Below are positions 35,284-42,664 of a stretch of DNA of 64,000 nt, piece by piece (positions within the stretch are counted from its first letter, which is position 1; each line of letters begins with the position of its first letter). Below the pieces are notes generated by a model that did not search any database, was not told the DNA's origin, and worked only from the letters and a program-made list of their open reading frames with translations. Made by a program: the position numbers and the translations under genes. Source of the stretch: Acidovorax sp. 106. GTDB taxonomy: Bacteria > Pseudomonadota > Gammaproteobacteria > Burkholderiales > Burkholderiaceae_C. The stretch is from assembly GCF_003663825.1 (NCBI RefSeq), contig NZ_RCCC01000001.1:3542501-3606500 (forward strand), written 5' to 3'.

Positions 35284-36531
35284 TCACAAGCGGGCGTTGC
35301 GCAACAGGCCGCGCTGTGCCAGGTTGTTGATGAAAGCGCGCAGACCAAACTGCCAGGGCGCTGCCGTTTCACTGTGCGTCACGCGGTTGTGCAGGCCGCC
35401 CAGCCATGCGCTGTGGATGGTGACCACGTCGCCCAGTTTGTGGGTGAAGCCGCTGCCCGGCTGGTCGCGGTCTTCAATGGGTGCAAACAGCGTGCCGAGA
35501 AACAGCATGAACCCGTCGGGGTACTGGTGTGCCGCCAGCGTCTGCGCCACCAGGTCGGCCGGGTCGCGGCTGATGCTGGCCATGGTGTTGATGCCACGCA
35601 GCTCAAAGCCGTCCACCCCGGCCACGCGCAAGTGCACGGTTTCGTTGCGCACCTGGTCCAGGCCAAAACCCGCATCGAACAGGCGGATGAATGGCCCCAA
35701 TGCGCACGATGCGTTGTTGTCCTTGGCTTTGCCCAGCAGCAGCGCGCTGCGGCCTTCGATGTCGCGCAGGTTCACGTCGTTGCCCAGCGTGGCGCCCACG
35801 ATGTCACCGCGTCCATTCACTGCCAGCACCACCTCGGGCTCGGGGTTGTTCCAGGCCGAATCGGCGCGTATGCCGATGTCCTGGCCGCAGCCCACTGAGG
35901 CCAGCACGGGCGCCTTGGTGAACACTTCCGCGTCGGGACCAATGCCTACCTCCAGGTACTGCGACCACAGGCCTTTTTCCTGCAGCAGCGCTTTCAGCGC
36001 CATGGCTTGGGGCGAGCCGGGGTGGATGTCGGCCAGGCTCTCGCCAATCAGCCCGATCACCTGGCTTCTGAGCCCCTGTGCGCGGCTGGCGTCGCCCCGT
36101 GCCTGTTCCTCGATCACCCGCTCAATCAGGCTCGCGGCAAAGGTGACGCCAGCGGCTTTGACCACCTGCAGATCGCAGGGTGCCAACAGCCATGGCGCGC
36201 CTGCGTTGCGTTGGCCGGGCAGGCTGTTCTGAATGAGGTCTTCCACACTGCACAACCACTGGCCCTGCGTGCCTTGCACCGCCTGTGCGGGTTGGGCTTG
36301 GTCCAGCAGGGTGCTCATGGTGGGGTAGTGTTCGGTCAGGTCGAACACACCTTCGGGCCGCAGTGCGACCACGGCGGGCCCGGGGATGGCTCCGGGGGCC
36401 CACACACGGCCCACCAAGGCGCCTTGCAGGCCGTCTGTGGGCAGCACCTGGGCGGTGGATGGGCTTGGGTGGGCTGAGGCAGGGGCGTGCTTGTCCGCAC
36501 CGGCCTTAGTGGCCGCTGTTGTGGGGGTCAT
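35284..36531 (-). CDS. xylX: XylX-like 2-keto-3-deoxy-aldonate dehydratase (FAH superfamily)
   Basis: Enzyme of 415 residues predicted to dehydrate 2-keto-3-deoxy-D-xylonate (or L-arabinonate) to alpha-ketoglutarate semialdehyde. From memory it closely follows the Caulobacter XylX sequence: KAAGVTFAASLIERVIEEQA, GLWSQYLEVGIGPDAEVFTK, WNNPEPEVVL and GNDVNLRDIEGRSALLLGKA. AAGGA eight bases before the ATG at 36531 supports the start. The first 30 residues are Ala/Thr-rich. It lies 88 bases behind the XylD-like gene. No semialdehyde dehydrogenase is in the operon. Confidence 0.85.
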   Translation of the reverse strand: MTPTTAATKAGADKHAPASAHPSPSTAQVLPTDGLQGALVGRVWAPGAIPGPAVVALRPEGVFDLTEHYPTMSTLLDQAQPAQAVQGTQGQWLCSVEDLIQNSLPGQRNAGAPWLLAPCDLQVVKAAGVTFAASLIERVIEEQARGDASRAQGLRSQVIGLIGESLADIHPGSPQAMALKALLQEKGLWSQYLEVGIGPDAEVFTKAPVLASVGCGQDIGIRADSAWNNPEPEVVLAVNGRGDIVGATLGNDVNLRDIEGRSALLLGKAKDNNASCALGPFIRLFDAGFGLDQVRNETVHLRVAGVDGFELRGINTMASISRDPADLVAQTLAAHQYPDGFMLFLGTLFAPIEDRDQPGSGFTHKLGDVVTIHSAWLGGLHNRVTHSETAAPWQFGLRAFINNLAQRGLLRNARL

Positions 36532-36619
36532 GGAATGTCCTTTAAGTTGCCCGGCTGCAGCTTGCGCAACGCACGCCATGGTCGGCGTGGTGCCGTGGTG
36601 GCGCGCTGCAGGGCCGGGC

Positions 36620-38401
36620 TCAGTGGTTGTGGCGTGGGGTGTTTTCAGAGATGCGCTGGAACTGCAGCGCGAAGTCCAGCGTCGCGCCATCCACCAGTTG
36701 GCCCGTCTTTTCGCGGTAAAGCGCTTCCCACGGAGACTGGCTCTTGGGGATCGGGGGCGCGGGTAGCTCGCGGCGGCGGCGTGCGATCTCTTCGGGCACC
36801 ACCAGCGCATTGCAGCGGCCCGTGTTCAGGTCAATGCGGATGGTGTCGCCGCTTTGCAGCCAGCTTAGGCCTCCGCCCACGGCACTCTCTGGCGATACGT
36901 TCAGGATGGAGGGGCTATCGGCCGTGCCGGACTGTCGACCATCGCCCAGGGTGGGCAGGGTGTTGATGCCGCGCTGGATCAGTGCATCGGGCGGCTGCAT
37001 GTTGACCACTTCGGCCGATCCCGGCCAGCCAATGGGCCCCGCGCCGCGCATCACCAGAATGCAGCCTTCGTCGATGTTCAGTGCGGGGTCGTTGATGCGG
37101 GCGTGGTAGTCGTCCGCGCCTTCAAACACCACGGCGCGGGCTTCAAAAGTGCCCTCCTGGCCTGGGCGGCTCAGGTAGCGGGCGCGGAAGGCCTCGGAGA
37201 TCACCGAGGTCTTCAAAATACCAAAGTCAAACAGGTTGCCGCTGAGCACCAGGAAGCCTGCCTTTTGCAGCAACGGCCGATCAAATGGGCGAATCACCTC
37301 GCGGTCGCGGGTTTCGCGGCCTTGCAGGTTGTCGCCCACTGTGCGGCCCGTCACGCTGGCGCAGTCGTTGTGCAGGCGCCCGGCTTGCTGCAACTCCCAC
37401 ATCAGTGCGGGCACCCCACCGGCGCGGAAAAAGCGCTCGCCCAGGAACTGGCCTGCGGGCTGCATGTTCAGCAGCAGAGGCAGGTCGTAGGCGTGTTCGG
37501 TCCAGTCCTTGGCTTCTAGCACCACGCCAGCGTGGCGCGCCATGGCCATGATGTGCACCTGTGCGTTGCTTGATCCCCCGGCCACGCTCACCACCGACAG
37601 CGCGTTGAGAAAGCTCTCGCGCGTCAGGATGCGGGAGGGGCGCAGGTCTTCATAGGCCATCTCGACGATGCGGCGCCCGGTTTCATAGGCCATCTGGCCC
37701 CGCTCTCGGTAAGGCGCCGGAATGGCCGCGCAGCCGGGCAGCGACAGGCCCAGGGCTTCGGCCACGGCGTTCATGGTCGATGCCGTGCCCATGGTGTTGC
37801 AGTGCCCGGCAGAGGGCGCACTGCTGCAGGCGCGTTGCAAAAATTCCTCTTCGTCAATCTCACCAGCGGCCAACTGGCGGCGGCTGCGCCAGATGACGGT
37901 GCCTGAGCCCACCAACTCACCGTTGTGCCAGCCGTCCAGCATGGGGCCGCCGGAGAGCACGATCGCCGGAATGTCCACTGTGCTGGCCGCCATCACGCCC
38001 GCAGGGGTCGTTTTGTCGCAGCCCGTGGTCAGCACCACGGCGTCGATGGGGTAGCCGTACAGCGTCTCTACCAGGCCCAGGTAGGCCAGGTTGCGGTCCA
38101 GTGCCGCAGTGGGGCGACGGCAGTTCTCAAAAATGGGATGCACGGGGAATTCCATGGGAATGCCCCCTGCGTCGCGGATGCCCTCGCGCACACGGCGTGC
38201 CAGATCGACATGGATGCGGTTGCAGGGCGACAAGTCACTGCCTGTTTGTGCGATGCCGATGATGGGGCGGCCTGAGCGCAGTTCTTCGGGTGTGAGTCCA
38301 TAGTTCATGAACCGCTCTAGGTACAGCGCAGTCATGTCCGAGCGCGCAGGGTCGGCAAACCAGTCGCGGGAGCGAAAGGGGCGGCGAGGTGTCTTTTGCA
38401 T
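36620..38401 (-). CDS. xylD: XylD-like aldonate dehydratase (IlvD/Edd family)
   Basis: Iron-sulfur dehydratase of 593 residues that removes water from an aldonic acid, most likely D-xylonate, to give the 2-keto-3-deoxy acid. From memory it runs nearly colinear with Caulobacter XylD, including RFRSRDWF-type start (RPFRSRDWFADP), SDLSPCNRIH, TTGCDKTTPAGVMA, SAGHCNTMGTASTMN and the C-terminal PRHNH. The Cys residues of SPCN, TGCDK and GHCN are those that bind the cluster. L-arabinonate or another C5/C6 acid cannot be excluded. It lies between dctP and the XylX-like gene. Confidence 0.93.
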   Translation of the reverse strand: MQKTPRRPFRSRDWFADPARSDMTALYLERFMNYGLTPEELRSGRPIIGIAQTGSDLSPCNRIHVDLARRVREGIRDAGGIPMEFPVHPIFENCRRPTAALDRNLAYLGLVETLYGYPIDAVVLTTGCDKTTPAGVMAASTVDIPAIVLSGGPMLDGWHNGELVGSGTVIWRSRRQLAAGEIDEEEFLQRACSSAPSAGHCNTMGTASTMNAVAEALGLSLPGCAAIPAPYRERGQMAYETGRRIVEMAYEDLRPSRILTRESFLNALSVVSVAGGSSNAQVHIMAMARHAGVVLEAKDWTEHAYDLPLLLNMQPAGQFLGERFFRAGGVPALMWELQQAGRLHNDCASVTGRTVGDNLQGRETRDREVIRPFDRPLLQKAGFLVLSGNLFDFGILKTSVISEAFRARYLSRPGQEGTFEARAVVFEGADDYHARINDPALNIDEGCILVMRGAGPIGWPGSAEVVNMQPPDALIQRGINTLPTLGDGRQSGTADSPSILNVSPESAVGGGLSWLQSGDTIRIDLNTGRCNALVVPEEIARRRRELPAPPIPKSQSPWEALYREKTGQLVDGATLDFALQFQRISENTPRHNH

Positions 38402-38488
38402 GGGGCTACCAGTGGCGCAGGTATGAGGGGTTGGCGGCGTTGGCCCACGCGCGGCATCACACCGCGCGGTTCAAGTGGTGATACAGGT

Positions 38489-39502
38489 TTACTTGGCGGG
38501 GGTGCCGCGCGCTTTGGCCAGTTCGCCCATCAGTTCGCTGGTCGTTGCCTCTCCAAACTCACGCCCGTATTTGGTCAACACTGGCTGCAGTTTGGTGCGC
38601 AGCTTGGCCTGCTCTGCGGCAGGCAGCTCGGTGATCTGCATGCCTGCCTTCTTCAGTTCGCCCAGCGCAGTTTCGCTGAAGGCGCGGATGGTCTTGCGCT
38701 CAAACAGCGTGGCTTCGCGTGCGGCCTCCTGCACGATCTTTTGCTCTTCGGCCGACAGGCCATCCCAGGTCTTCTTGGACATCAGCAGCACCCACGCGCT
38801 GTATATGTGGCGCGACAGCACCAGGTGCTTTTGCACTTCGTAGAACTTGCTGGCCAGGATGGTGGCCGGTGGGTTCTCCTGCCCGTCCACGGCAGCTTGC
38901 TCCATGGCGGTGTACAGCTCGGTAAACGGCATGGGCGTGGCATTGGTGCCCAGTGCGTTGAAGGTGTCCAGGAACAGGGGGCTCTGGATTACGCGCAGTT
39001 TCAGGCCTGCCAGATCATCCGCTTTGTTGATAGGGCGTCGCGAGTTGGTCACGTGGCGAAAGCCGTTCTCCCAGTAGCCCAGGCCGATGAGGCCCTTGTC
39101 GGGCAGCATGGCCAGCAGCTTCTGGCCGAAGGGGCCATCCAGCACGGCGTCGGCTTCTTGCTCGTTGTTGAAGGTGAGCGGCAGGTTCAGCACGCCAAAG
39201 GGTTTGATCAGCGACATCAGCGTGGAGGAATCCGGCACCGTCATCTCCAGCGTGCCGCCACGCAAGGCCGATGTCATGCTCACGTCGTTGCCCAGTGAGC
39301 CGCTGGCAAACAGCTTGGCGTTCATCTTGCCGCCGCTCTTGGCTTGGAGCCTTTCGGCAAAGTGCTTGACCGCCAGTGCCTGGGGGTGGTCTTCGCTCAG
39401 GCCGATGCCTACCTTGAACACATGCTCTTTGATTTGCGCGGACACCGGGGCGGCCAAAGCGGCCAGCACCGTGGCGGCCAGGGCGAGGGATTTGAACTTC
39501 AT
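38489..39502 (-). CDS. dctP: TRAP transporter solute receptor DctP
   Basis: Periplasmic binding protein of 337 residues with a Sec signal (SLALAATVLAALAAPVSA). The DctP fold is shown by KVGIGLSEDHPQALAVKHFAE, GTLEMTVPDSSTL, LKLRVIQSP-type sequence (GLKLRVIQSPLFLDTF) with the substrate-carboxylate Arg in LRV, and AVDGQENPPATILASKFYEV. GGAGA before the ATG supports the start. It is the first gene of the seven-gene minus-strand operon, so the receptor is made first and most, and it is divergent from the LysR gene. Confidence 0.94.
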   Translation of the reverse strand: MKFKSLALAATVLAALAAPVSAQIKEHVFKVGIGLSEDHPQALAVKHFAERLQAKSGGKMNAKLFASGSLGNDVSMTSALRGGTLEMTVPDSSTLMSLIKPFGVLNLPLTFNNEQEADAVLDGPFGQKLLAMLPDKGLIGLGYWENGFRHVTNSRRPINKADDLAGLKLRVIQSPLFLDTFNALGTNATPMPFTELYTAMEQAAVDGQENPPATILASKFYEVQKHLVLSRHIYSAWVLLMSKKTWDGLSAEEQKIVQEAAREATLFERKTIRAFSETALGELKKAGMQITELPAAEQAKLRTKLQPVLTKYGREFGEATTSELMGELAKARGTPAK

Positions 39503-39639
39503 GTCTGTCTCCGTTGGTATGGCTGTGTCGCGGCAGGTGTGCCGCCCACGCCCTGCGGTTCCTTTGTAGGCCCGTCAGTGACGCAGGCCGAAGGGTAGGT
39601 CTGGCCCCTGTATGGGTCTACTGAATTTTTTGCTACGAT

Positions 39640-39652
39640 CCATTCCAAATGG
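39640..39652. promoter_or_regulatory. Possible LysR operator in the divergent dctP/lysR region
   Basis: Perfect inverted repeat CCATT/AATGG with three bases between, in the 146-base divergent region. It overlaps the first possible ATG of the LysR gene (39649), so autoregulation, or a real start at 39655, would be consistent. Confidence 0.35.
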
Positions 39653-40623
39653 TTATGGGTGCAGACATTTTTCCGGGTAAACCCTTGTCTTTGGCGCAGG
39701 CCTGTGCGCGGCTGCGGTTTCGGCATTTGCAGTTTCTGGACATCCTCGGGCGCACCCGCAACCTGCGTTTGACAGCCGAGCAGATGCACGTTACCCAGCC
39801 TGCGGCCACCAAGATCCTCATGGACATAGAGGAGATCCTGGAGGCTCGTTTGTTCGACCGCTTGTCTCGCGGCATGCGGCCCAACGAACTGGGGCTTTTT
39901 ACCCTGCGCTACGCCAGCGCTGTGCTCGACGGCCAGCGCCAGTTTGTGGACGAGTTCAATGCCCTCAAGCAAGGCGGGCATGGCCACTTATCGATTGGCG
40001 CCATCACCGGCTCCGCGGCCCATTTGCTGGTGGCGTCTGTGGCTGAAATCCAGCGTTTGCGACCTTTGCTGGTGCTCAAAATTCTGGAGCAGAGCAGCGA
40101 CCAGTTGGTGCTATGGCTGGCAGAGCGCAAGATCGACCTGATGATTGGTCGCTTCACCGAAGATGCGCAGCGCAGCCAGTTCCATTACGAGCGTTTGTCT
40201 GCCGAGCCACTGCAGGTGGTGGCCGGGCTGCACCACCCTTTGCGCGGCACGGTGGACCTGGCCTTGACCGAGCTGGCCCACTGGCCCTGGATTCTGTACC
40301 CCGCCTCTACCGCCGTGCGCAAGGTGTCTGACGATATCTTTGGCAGCGCCGGGCTGGCGCCCACCTCCGGGGTGGTGGAGACGCCTTCTTTTTTATTTGC
40401 ACTGGAGTTGATGCACGCCACCGACATGCTGTCGCTGCAGCCCGCTGCGCTGGTCGAAAAATACGTGAACAAAGGCCTGCTGGCCCGCATCCCGGTGGAG
40501 CTGCCGGACCGCATGCCCGACTACGGCCTGATCACCCGGCTGGGCGAGCCGCCGACACCGGCCGCGCAGGCCTTCATGGACGTGCTGCGCGAGGCGGCCA
40601 GTCGTCCAATGGACGGTTTTTGA
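39649..40623 (+). CDS. LysR-family regulator of the sugar-acid operon
   Basis: DNA-binding regulator of 324 residues. The N-terminal winged helix-turn-helix is at about 20-80 (FLDILGRTRNLRLTAEQMHVTQPAATKIL), cited by its parts LTAEQMHVTQPAATK. The rest is the ligand-binding domain. The helix wording resembles the GbpR branch of LysR proteins, which regulate sugar uptake and catabolism. It is divergent from the dctP-led operon and is its obvious regulator, probably responding to an aldonate or keto-deoxy intermediate. The start may be 39649 or the ATG two codons later. Confidence 0.92.
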   Translation: MVMGADIFPGKPLSLAQACARLRFRHLQFLDILGRTRNLRLTAEQMHVTQPAATKILMDIEEILEARLFDRLSRGMRPNELGLFTLRYASAVLDGQRQFVDEFNALKQGGHGHLSIGAITGSAAHLLVASVAEIQRLRPLLVLKILEQSSDQLVLWLAERKIDLMIGRFTEDAQRSQFHYERLSAEPLQVVAGLHHPLRGTVDLALTELAHWPWILYPASTAVRKVSDDIFGSAGLAPTSGVVETPSFLFALELMHATDMLSLQPAALVEKYVNKGLLARIPVELPDRMPDYGLITRLGEPPTPAAQAFMDVLREAASRPMDGF

Positions 40624-40803
40624 TCGCCCCGATCCATAACGAACAGTTATTGAAAAACAGGTTGATGGCTGCAGGCCAGCGCTGCGCCTCACGGGGCAAT
40701 GGCCCTGCGAGGTGGCTCTGAATCGCAGCTTTCAGTGCAAGGCGCCCCGAGCCGTTATGCTCTGCGCCCCTTCTTCGCCTCCTTGGCTTTTTTCGCCCCG
40801 CCC

Positions 40804-41286
40804 ATGCAAGACACCCACGACACGACCGACGCTATTCAGGAACCACGCCTTTGGAGCGACGGCCGCTGGACGGCGCGTGTCGTCAAAAATGAAGACGACG
40901 ACGGTTGGGCCGTGGCGATGACCCTGCAGGGTGAGGCCGAGCCCGCCCTGGTGGGCCCGTGGACCATGGGGCGCGACAAGAAGAACCCCAAGCCCCTGGA
41001 TGTGTCGGCTTTCAATACCCTGGTCAAAACCGCCAGCGAGGTGATTCGCCGCCACGAGCAGCAGTTGCATGCCCAGCTCAACAAGAGTGTGCACATCACC
41101 GTGCAAGGCCAGCGCCTGCGGGTGGCCCTGGCCATCGTGCCGGACGAGGAGGGCGCCACGGCCACCTTGAGCGCGCAGGACGAACTGGGGGAAGAGCTGG
41201 GGCGCGTGCGTGTGCCGCCCACCTTCAAGCTCACGGTTGCCAGTGCTGCCGCCTGGGCCGAGGGCGGCTTTGAGCGGCCCCGGTAA
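40804..41286 (+). CDS. Conserved-type hypothetical protein
   Basis: Soluble protein of 160 residues with no domain I can name. The N-terminus is acidic (MQDTHDTTDAIQEPRLWSD). The middle has WTARVVKNEDDDGWAVAMTL and GPWTMGRDKKNPKPLDVSAF, and the C-terminal half looks like alternating strands and a helix. There are no Cys-rich motifs, signal or membrane segments. Coding is supported by codon-phase GC and a full-length frame between two regulatory regions. The start at 40804 excludes 35 upstream residues of unrelated character. Confidence 0.65.
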   Translation: MQDTHDTTDAIQEPRLWSDGRWTARVVKNEDDDGWAVAMTLQGEAEPALVGPWTMGRDKKNPKPLDVSAFNTLVKTASEVIRRHEQQLHAQLNKSVHITVQGQRLRVALAIVPDEEGATATLSAQDELGEELGRVRVPPTFKLTVASAAAWAEGGFERPR

Positions 41287-41439
41287 GGCATGCACAGCAG
41301 CGCTTGACCACGCAGCCCCTGGAACTTAGCCCCTGAGAATCGCACTGCCAGAGCGGGCAAAGCAGCTGCCTATCACTGCACGCCTGGGCGGACCTAGAAT
41401 CGCTTGCGTCGGGCTTGGAGCTTTTTCACGCCCGGCAGC

Positions 41440-41612
41440 GTTCTCAGGGCGGGGTGAAATTCCCCACCGGCGGTATCTGTGGCCTCACAAGGTTGCAGGA
41501 GCCCGCGAGCGCCTGCAGGGCCGTTCCTTCTTGTGGAAGAACCACCCCGCAGGGTCAGCAGATCTGGTGCGATGCCAGAGCCGACGGTCACAGTCCGGAT
41601 GAAAGAGATCGC
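41440..41612 (+). promoter_or_regulatory. FMN riboswitch (RFN element)
   Basis: The conserved RFN blocks occur in order: TTCTCAGGGCGGGGTGAAAT, TCCCCACCGGCGGTA, then an extended arm, AGCCCGCGAGCG, GGTCAGCAGATCTGGTG and finally CCGACGGTCACAGTCCGGAT with GAAAGAGA. The spacing fits the FMN aptamer. About 200 bases of expression platform follow before the ribH start, including a GTGCC/GGCAC hairpin. When FMN is high it would lower lumazine synthase expression. Confidence 0.96.
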
Positions 41613-41815
41613 GAAACCATGGGCCTCCCGTTCAGTGGGGTGCCTGTGTGTGGTGCTGCGCGTGTAGCGGCGGCTGGCTTGCTGTCCCTTGTTGTGGCAG
41701 AGCAGGTGGGCTGCGCAATGTGCGTGGTGCTGTGCGCGGGTGCCTTTTGTGGCACGGGTGCCCTTGTTCGCGCGCCCTGATTCTGGTAACCCTTTCTTCG
41801 CAACGAGATAAGTCC

Positions 41816-42343
41816 ATGAATCAGTCCTTCCACTCCCATGCCGCAGCCGCCAACGCCGAGTTGGGCCGCACCAGCGCAGTGCCCCGCAACGAGCGCGTGG
41901 CCATTCTCTGCGCCAACTGGCATCGGGACATCGTTCACCAGGCCCGCGATGCTGCGGTGGCAGAGTTCGCTCGCAGTGGCTTGTCGCCCAGCCAGGTGGT
42001 GCACTACGAGGTGCCTGGAGCCTTCGAGATACCGCTGCTGGCCAAAAAGCTGGCGCGCAGCGGGCGCTACGACGCCATCGTGGCTTGCGCGCTGGTGGTG
42101 AACGGTGGCATCTACCGCCACGAGTTTGTGACCTCTGCCGTGATCGACGGGATGATGCGTGTGCAACTGGACACCGAAGTGCCCGTGTTGTCTGCCGTTC
42201 TCACCCCCCGCGACTTTCACGAGCACGAGGACCATCTGCGCTTTTACCGCGAGCACTTCGTGAAGAAGGGCGTTGAAGTGGCCCAGGCCTGCCTGGCCAC
42301 GCTGGACAATCTGAGCGCCCTGGTGGAGCCAGACAGTCAGTGA
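41816..42343 (+). CDS. ribH: 6,7-dimethyl-8-ribityllumazine synthase, RibH2-type
   Basis: Riboflavin-pathway enzyme of 175 residues that joins dihydroxybutanone phosphate and the ribityl-pyrimidine. CANWHRDIVHQARDAA, YEVPGAFEIPLLAKKLA, ALVVNGGIYRHEFV and VLTPRDFHEHEDH are present. The NGGIYRHEFV and DFHEH wording is that of the Brucella-type RibH2 branch rather than the usual RibH with GAT/H loops. It is preceded by an FMN riboswitch and is transcribed alone. A canonical ribH beside ribBA may exist elsewhere. The ribosome site is weak, consistent with riboswitch control. Confidence 0.93.
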   Translation: MNQSFHSHAAAANAELGRTSAVPRNERVAILCANWHRDIVHQARDAAVAEFARSGLSPSQVVHYEVPGAFEIPLLAKKLARSGRYDAIVACALVVNGGIYRHEFVTSAVIDGMMRVQLDTEVPVLSAVLTPRDFHEHEDHLRFYREHFVKKGVEVAQACLATLDNLSALVEPDSQ

Positions 42344-42664
42344 TTGATTTGCTATTAAAAATATAGCTGCTAGCGCTGGTGTATCAAGCGCTGAAGTGTA
42401 TTTTTATTTGGATTCTCAGCGGATGGCCGCCTCGGCGAAGTGGCTGGCCAGGGCGCTGCCGGATATTGCAAACCGTCTTGATGTCTGTCAAACCGCTGTG
42501 GGCCCTGCGCGCAAGAATGGTGCTTTTGACGATTTTGTGACGTACCCCCAGGTGTACCGTGAGGCCTGCTTCAGCGGCCTGGGGAGAGCCTTTGTCGATG
42601 CCCATGCACGCCAGCGTAGCCTGCAACGCTGCATGCGTGGGCGCCCCCCACCGGAGACCTTGCC
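42344..42664. other. Intergenic region between ribH and the second ppk2 gene
   Basis: Holds copy E of the interspersed repeat at its left end. The rest is open in several frames but shows no start with a ribosome site and no recognisable protein. The promoter of the second ppk2 gene should lie here. Confidence 0.5.
42349..42405 (+). repeat. Interspersed stem-loop repeat, copy E (after ribH)
   Basis: TTGCTATTAAAAATA, TAGCTGCTAGCGCT, loop, AAGCGCTGAAGTGTATTTTT. It starts six bases after the ribH stop, in the sense direction, and ends in a T-rich tail like a terminator. Confidence 0.85.

Noticed and set aside
41617-41780. Possible leader peptide after the FMN riboswitch (ATG after GAAACC, about 54 codons)
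   Set aside because: No ribosome site, and the sequence is better explained as the riboswitch expression platform.
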